Origin: Corynebacterium sp. BD556
GTDB taxonomy: Bacteria; Actinomycetota; Actinomycetes; Mycobacteriales; Mycobacteriaceae
Length of the DNA stretch: 64,000 bases
Direction: 5' to 3'
Assembly: GCF_038452275.1 (NCBI RefSeq)
Contig: NZ_CP141643.1
Location: 2,170,001 to 2,234,000, forward strand
This document shows positions 61,443 to 64,000 of this stretch, piece after piece (the first letter of the stretch is position 1; every line of letters starts with the position of its first letter). A program made the position numbers and the translations under genes. The notes under the pieces are model-generated. The model saw only the letters and a program-made list of their open reading frames with translations, was not told the DNA's origin and ran no database searches.

Positions 61443-61775
61443 TTAGGCGCGCGAGCCGTTATCGCCAGCGGCCGCGGCGCGGGCAGCGAGGAGCTCATCG
61501 ACCTTGTCAATGAGTTCCTCGACTCGGGCCATGACCTCAGCGTTAGTCTCGGCACCTCCACCTGCTGCGCGGCCAGCAGCCAACCCGACGAGGAAAGCGG
61601 TAGTTGGTGCTGCGGGTCGCGCCGGGCCGTTGTGGGCCACCCGCGCAGTCATGTCAAGGACAGGGCCCACAGCCTGCCGGGTAATCTCCGGGGAGACACC
61701 GAAAGCCTCAGATAAGCAATGAAGCCAGGCATGGGTGGAGTTAAGGCGCTCGGAAGGCGAATCCGATTCAGGCAC
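61443..61775 (-). CDS. DUF6457-like small protein
   Basis: A 110-residue helical protein (LNSTHAWLHCLSEAFGV; EVMARVEELIDKVDELLAARA) with an Ala/Gly-rich centre, matching small proteins often encoded next to molybdopterin genes (DUF6457). Start GTG 61775 has AAGGAG seven bases upstream, better supported than the ORF's distal start. It is 21 bases before fdhD and is probably in one operon with it. Function unknown. Confidence 0.7.
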   Translation of the reverse strand: MPESDSPSERLNSTHAWLHCLSEAFGVSPEITRQAVGPVLDMTARVAHNGPARPAAPTTAFLVGLAAGRAAGGGAETNAEVMARVEELIDKVDELLAARAAAAGDNGSRA

Positions 61776-61832
61776 GATGGTGCTCCTTCGCTGTGTTAAA
61801 CGACTGCGTGACAACGATAGTCACGGGGGTGG

Positions 61833-62315
61833 CTACAGGTGGGCGTCGTAGTCAAGGTCGAAGTCAATAGTGCCCTTAATGATCTGCGGGTCTGTGCGGG
61901 TAGTGATACTGAGCCGGTTGAACGTATTGATGGCGAAGATACTGACCAAAATGTTGTGGGTGCCGGCGATGCCGAACAGCTCTACGGCCCGGTCCCACAA
62001 TTCGTCAGAAATCGATTCGTAGCCGTCGATGTGGGTAATTTCATCGGTCAAACGCAGCACAATGGTTTCTTTCTCGTCGTAGGACTCCGTGTAGTTAGTC
62101 CAATCCTCGGCGCGAAGAATACGATCTTCGCTCCACCCGTCGCGCCGCGCATCGCGGCGGTGCGTTGTGATGCAGGCACGGCAGTCGTTAATGACGGAGG
62201 CGCGCAAGGACACTAAGTGGCGGTAACGCTCCGGAGTATTCTTCGATGAGTACTTCACCATCGGAAGCAAAGAGCGCAAACCCTCGCCGGTTAATTGGGG
62301 ACGCATTTCAGCCAT
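61833..62315 (-). CDS. AhpD/carboxymuconolactone decarboxylase-like peroxidase
   Basis: A 160-residue protein of the AhpD/CMD fold. It has the redox motif CxxCxxxH at Cys45, Cys48 and His52 (INDCRACITTHRRDARRDG), consistent with a thiol-dependent peroxidase. A TAGTCT hexamer ends six bases before the ATG without a ribosome-binding site, a leaderless pattern. The substrate and reductant are unknown; it could protect against organic peroxides. Confidence 0.8.
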   Translation of the reverse strand: MAEMRPQLTGEGLRSLLPMVKYSSKNTPERYRHLVSLRASVINDCRACITTHRRDARRDGWSEDRILRAEDWTNYTESYDEKETIVLRLTDEITHIDGYESISDELWDRAVELFGIAGTHNILVSIFAINTFNRLSITTRTDPQIIKGTIDFDLDYDAHL

Positions 62316-62616
62316 ACCGCCAGACTACGTGATGTGACACCCTCTTTACAGGCGGAAGGAAACCCAACCGCTTCCACGCCTGAAAGAGCAGGAACAAATT
62401 TGGGTTTAAAGCCCCAAGTGTGGTTCAATACCACAGTTGCCTCAAGCTGGTCGGGGTGGATACGTGTTTCCGAGTATGCGCCCCGAGACCCTTCGACGCC
62501 CGTCAACTGTGCCAACGGTAGCGGGTGTTCGTCGATAAGCGAAAGTGCAAACGTAATTGACCACGTGCGTGCAGGACGGAAATCTCGCGCACAGACAACC
62601 AGGTCAGGAGACCATA
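62316..62616. promoter_or_regulatory. 301-base leader region before rplN
   Basis: No gene is seen. A hairpin TGTGGT/ACCACA (62419-62424 with 62430-62435, loop TCAAT) is visible; AGGTCAGGAG precedes the rplN GTG. A dedicated promoter for rplN-rplX-rplE must be here because the S10 operon ends 9 kb upstream, but no convincing -35/-10 pair is chosen. Confidence 0.4.
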
Positions 62617-62985
62617 GTGATTCAGAAAGAATCGCGTCTGAAGGTCGCCGACAACACCGGTGCACGCGAAATCCTGTGCATCCGCGTGCTCGGCGGCTCC
62701 GTTCGACGCTTCGCCGGCATTGGCGACACAATCGTCGCCACCGTGAAAGAAGCCGCCCCCGGCGGCAACGTCAAGGAGGGCGAAGTTGTGCGCGCCGTCG
62801 TTGTGCGCGCCAAAAAGGAAACCCGTCGCCCAGACGGCTCCTACATCTCATTCGACGAAAACGCTGCCGTTTTGATCAAAAACGACACCGAACCGCGCGG
62901 AACTCGCATCTTTGGCCCCGTCGCGCGTGAACTGCGCGACAAGCGCTTCATGAAGATTGTTTCACTCGCACCGGAGGTGATCTAA
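62617..62985 (+). CDS. rplN: 50S ribosomal protein L14
   Basis: Binds 23S rRNA at the subunit interface. It has 122 residues, with the signature [21 protein letters not shown] and a [16 protein letters not shown] start. GTG 62617 follows AGGTCAGGAG; a longer frame begins upstream but gives a non-ribosomal tail. First gene of a three-gene spc-type operon, two bases before rplX. Confidence 0.97.
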   Translation: MIQKESRLKVADNTGAREILCIRVLGGSVRRFAGIGDTIVATVKEAAPGGNVKEGEVVRAVVVRAKKETRRPDGSYISFDENAAVLIKNDTEPRGTRIFGPVARELRDKRFMKIVSLAPEVI

Positions 62986-62987
62986 GT

Positions 62988-63302
62988 ATGAAGATCAAAA
63001 AGGGCGATATGGTCCAGGTGATCTCCGGCAAGGACAAAGGTGCCCAAGGCAAGGTCATTGAGGCCTACCCGCAGCGCAACAAGGTCCTTGTCGAGGGCGT
63101 CAACCGCATCAAGAAGCACGTCGCTAACTCCTACAACGAACGCGGCGCCGAGTCCGGCGGAATCGTCACCCAGGAGGCCCCCATCCACGTATCCAACGTG
63201 ATGGTTCTCGACTCCGATGGACGCCCGACCCGCGTGGGCTACCGCTTCGATGAGAACGGCAAAAAAGTCCGCGTTGCCAAGTCGAACGGGAAGGACATCT
63301 AA
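62988..63302 (+). CDS. rplX: 50S ribosomal protein L24
   Basis: An assembly initiator with a KOW motif ([20 protein letters not shown]). It has 104 residues. It is separated from rplN and rplE by two bases each. Confidence 0.97.
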   Translation: MKIKKGDMVQVISGKDKGAQGKVIEAYPQRNKVLVEGVNRIKKHVANSYNERGAESGGIVTQEAPIHVSNVMVLDSDGRPTRVGYRFDENGKKVRVAKSNGKDI

Positions 63303-63304
63303 GC

Positions 63305-63883
63305 ATGGCTGAGAACTACACCCCGCGTCTGAAAGCCCGCTACAAAGACGACATCCGCACCAAGCTCAACGAACAGTTTGGCTACGACAACGTCATGCAG
63401 ATCCCGGGTCTGACCAAAATCGTCGTCAACATGGGTGTCGGCGACGCCGCCCGCGACTCCAAAGTCATCAACGGCGCTCTCGAGGACCTCACCGCGATCA
63501 CCGGCCAGAAGCCGCAGCTACGTCGCGCCAAGAAGTCCATCGCAAACTTCAAGCTCCGCGAAGGCATGCCCATCGGCGCGAAGGTCACCCTCCGCGGCGA
63601 CCGCATGTGGGAGTTCCTAGACCGTCTGCTCAACGTCGCCCTGCCGCGTATTCGTGACTTCCGCGGCCTGAGCGACAAACAGTTCGACGGTGCCGGAAAC
63701 TACACCTTCGGCCTCAACGAGCAAACCATGTTCTACGAAATCGACATTGACAAAATCGATCGTGTCCGTGGCATGGACATCACGCTCGTCACCACCGCAT
63801 CGAACGACGACGAGGGCCGCGCACTGCTGACGCACCTCGGCTTCCCGTTCGTCGACCAAGACGGCAAGATGAAGCAGGCCTAA
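63305..63883 (+). CDS. rplE: 50S ribosomal protein L5
   Basis: Binds 5S rRNA and contacts the P-site tRNA. It has 192 residues. Conserved segments are [32 protein letters not shown] and [10 protein letters not shown] terminator follows, so rpsN/rpsH and the rest of the spc operon are not directly continued here. Confidence 0.97.
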   Translation: MAENYTPRLKARYKDDIRTKLNEQFGYDNVMQIPGLTKIVVNMGVGDAARDSKVINGALEDLTAITGQKPQLRRAKKSIANFKLREGMPIGAKVTLRGDRMWEFLDRLLNVALPRIRDFRGLSDKQFDGAGNYTFGLNEQTMFYEIDIDKIDRVRGMDITLVTTASNDDEGRALLTHLGFPFVDQDGKMKQA

Positions 63884-63904
63884 ACAGCTTCGCTTCACTA
63901 CACC

Positions 63905-63945
63905 ACCCCCGCCCACCGGAGTTTTTCGGGTTTGGCGGGGGTTTT
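63905..63945 (+). terminator. intrinsic terminator after rplE
   Basis: ACCCCCGCC (63905-63913) pairs with GGCGGGGGT (63934-63942) and is followed by a T-run (63942-63945, then GTTG). Nothing further is recognised from 63946 to the end. Confidence 0.85.
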
Positions 63946-64000
63946 GTTGTGCGGGTGCTTTTGCAAGCGCTCATCAGCACTGGCAGCACACCCGAGACGG

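Overview
The window is a stretch of chromosome from a high-GC actinobacterium, almost certainly a Corynebacterium. The case rests on gene order and content. A menaquinone cluster carries menJ and the mannosyltransferase mgtA. Four tRNA genes precede secE-nusG-rplKA-rplJL-rpoBC. NusG has a long acidic N-terminus. The S10 ribosomal operon is split from rplN-rplX-rplE by unrelated genes, and a DtxR-type iron box sits in front of feoAB. GTG starts, overlapping stop/start codons and several apparently leaderless genes fit the same group. The species cannot be fixed from the sequence alone.

Layout. 1-3.4 kb: the end of galE with a small XRE regulator, small membrane proteins, menA and a glycosyltransferase. 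3.4-18 kb: menaquinone synthesis (menE, menB, menC, menD, menG, menJ and a long-chain polyprenyl synthase). Interleaved are an iron-uptake operon (feoA-feoB-feoC-like), a DASS dicarboxylate carrier and mgtA. 18-19 kb: tRNA-Tyr, -Thr, -Met and -Trp, with a structured 0.4-kb spacer after tRNA-Tyr. 18.9-23.1 kb: secE, nusG, rplK, rplA, rplJ and rplL, with terminators and an L10 leader. 23.1-26.5 kb: a divergent SDR and aldehyde dehydrogenase pair and a DUF3068 membrane protein, placed between rplL and rpoB. 26.9-34.6 kb: rpoB-rpoC and a strong terminator.

34.7-38.6 kb: the anti-sigma factor rskA, sigK, a methionine-rich lipoprotein, divergent dipZ, and a DUF1707 protein. 38.8-43.7 kb: rpsL, rpsG, fusA, tuf. 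43.7-47.5 kb: an unknown protein and a six-gene Asp23/Gls24 envelope operon. 48-53.3 kb: rpsJ-rplC-rplD-rplW-rplB-rpsS-rplV-rpsC-rplP-rpmC-rpsQ. 53.4-62.3 kb: a PhoX-type phosphatase, a ThiD-TenA fusion, two dynamin-like GTPases, fdhD, a DUF6457 protein and an AhpD-like protein. 62.6-63.9 kb: rplN, rplX, rplE.

The most notable observations are these. (1) rpsL encodes Arg at codon 88 (AGG), where Lys is the standard residue; this is the classical K88R streptomycin-resistance substitution. (2) A sigK-rskA-lipoprotein-dipZ locus has an anti-sigma sensor domain and a small lipoprotein that are both very rich in methionine, which suggests a copper or oxidant sensing and repair module. (3) Many genes have a -10-like hexamer 6-9 bases before the start codon and no ribosome-binding site, which suggests leaderless mRNAs.
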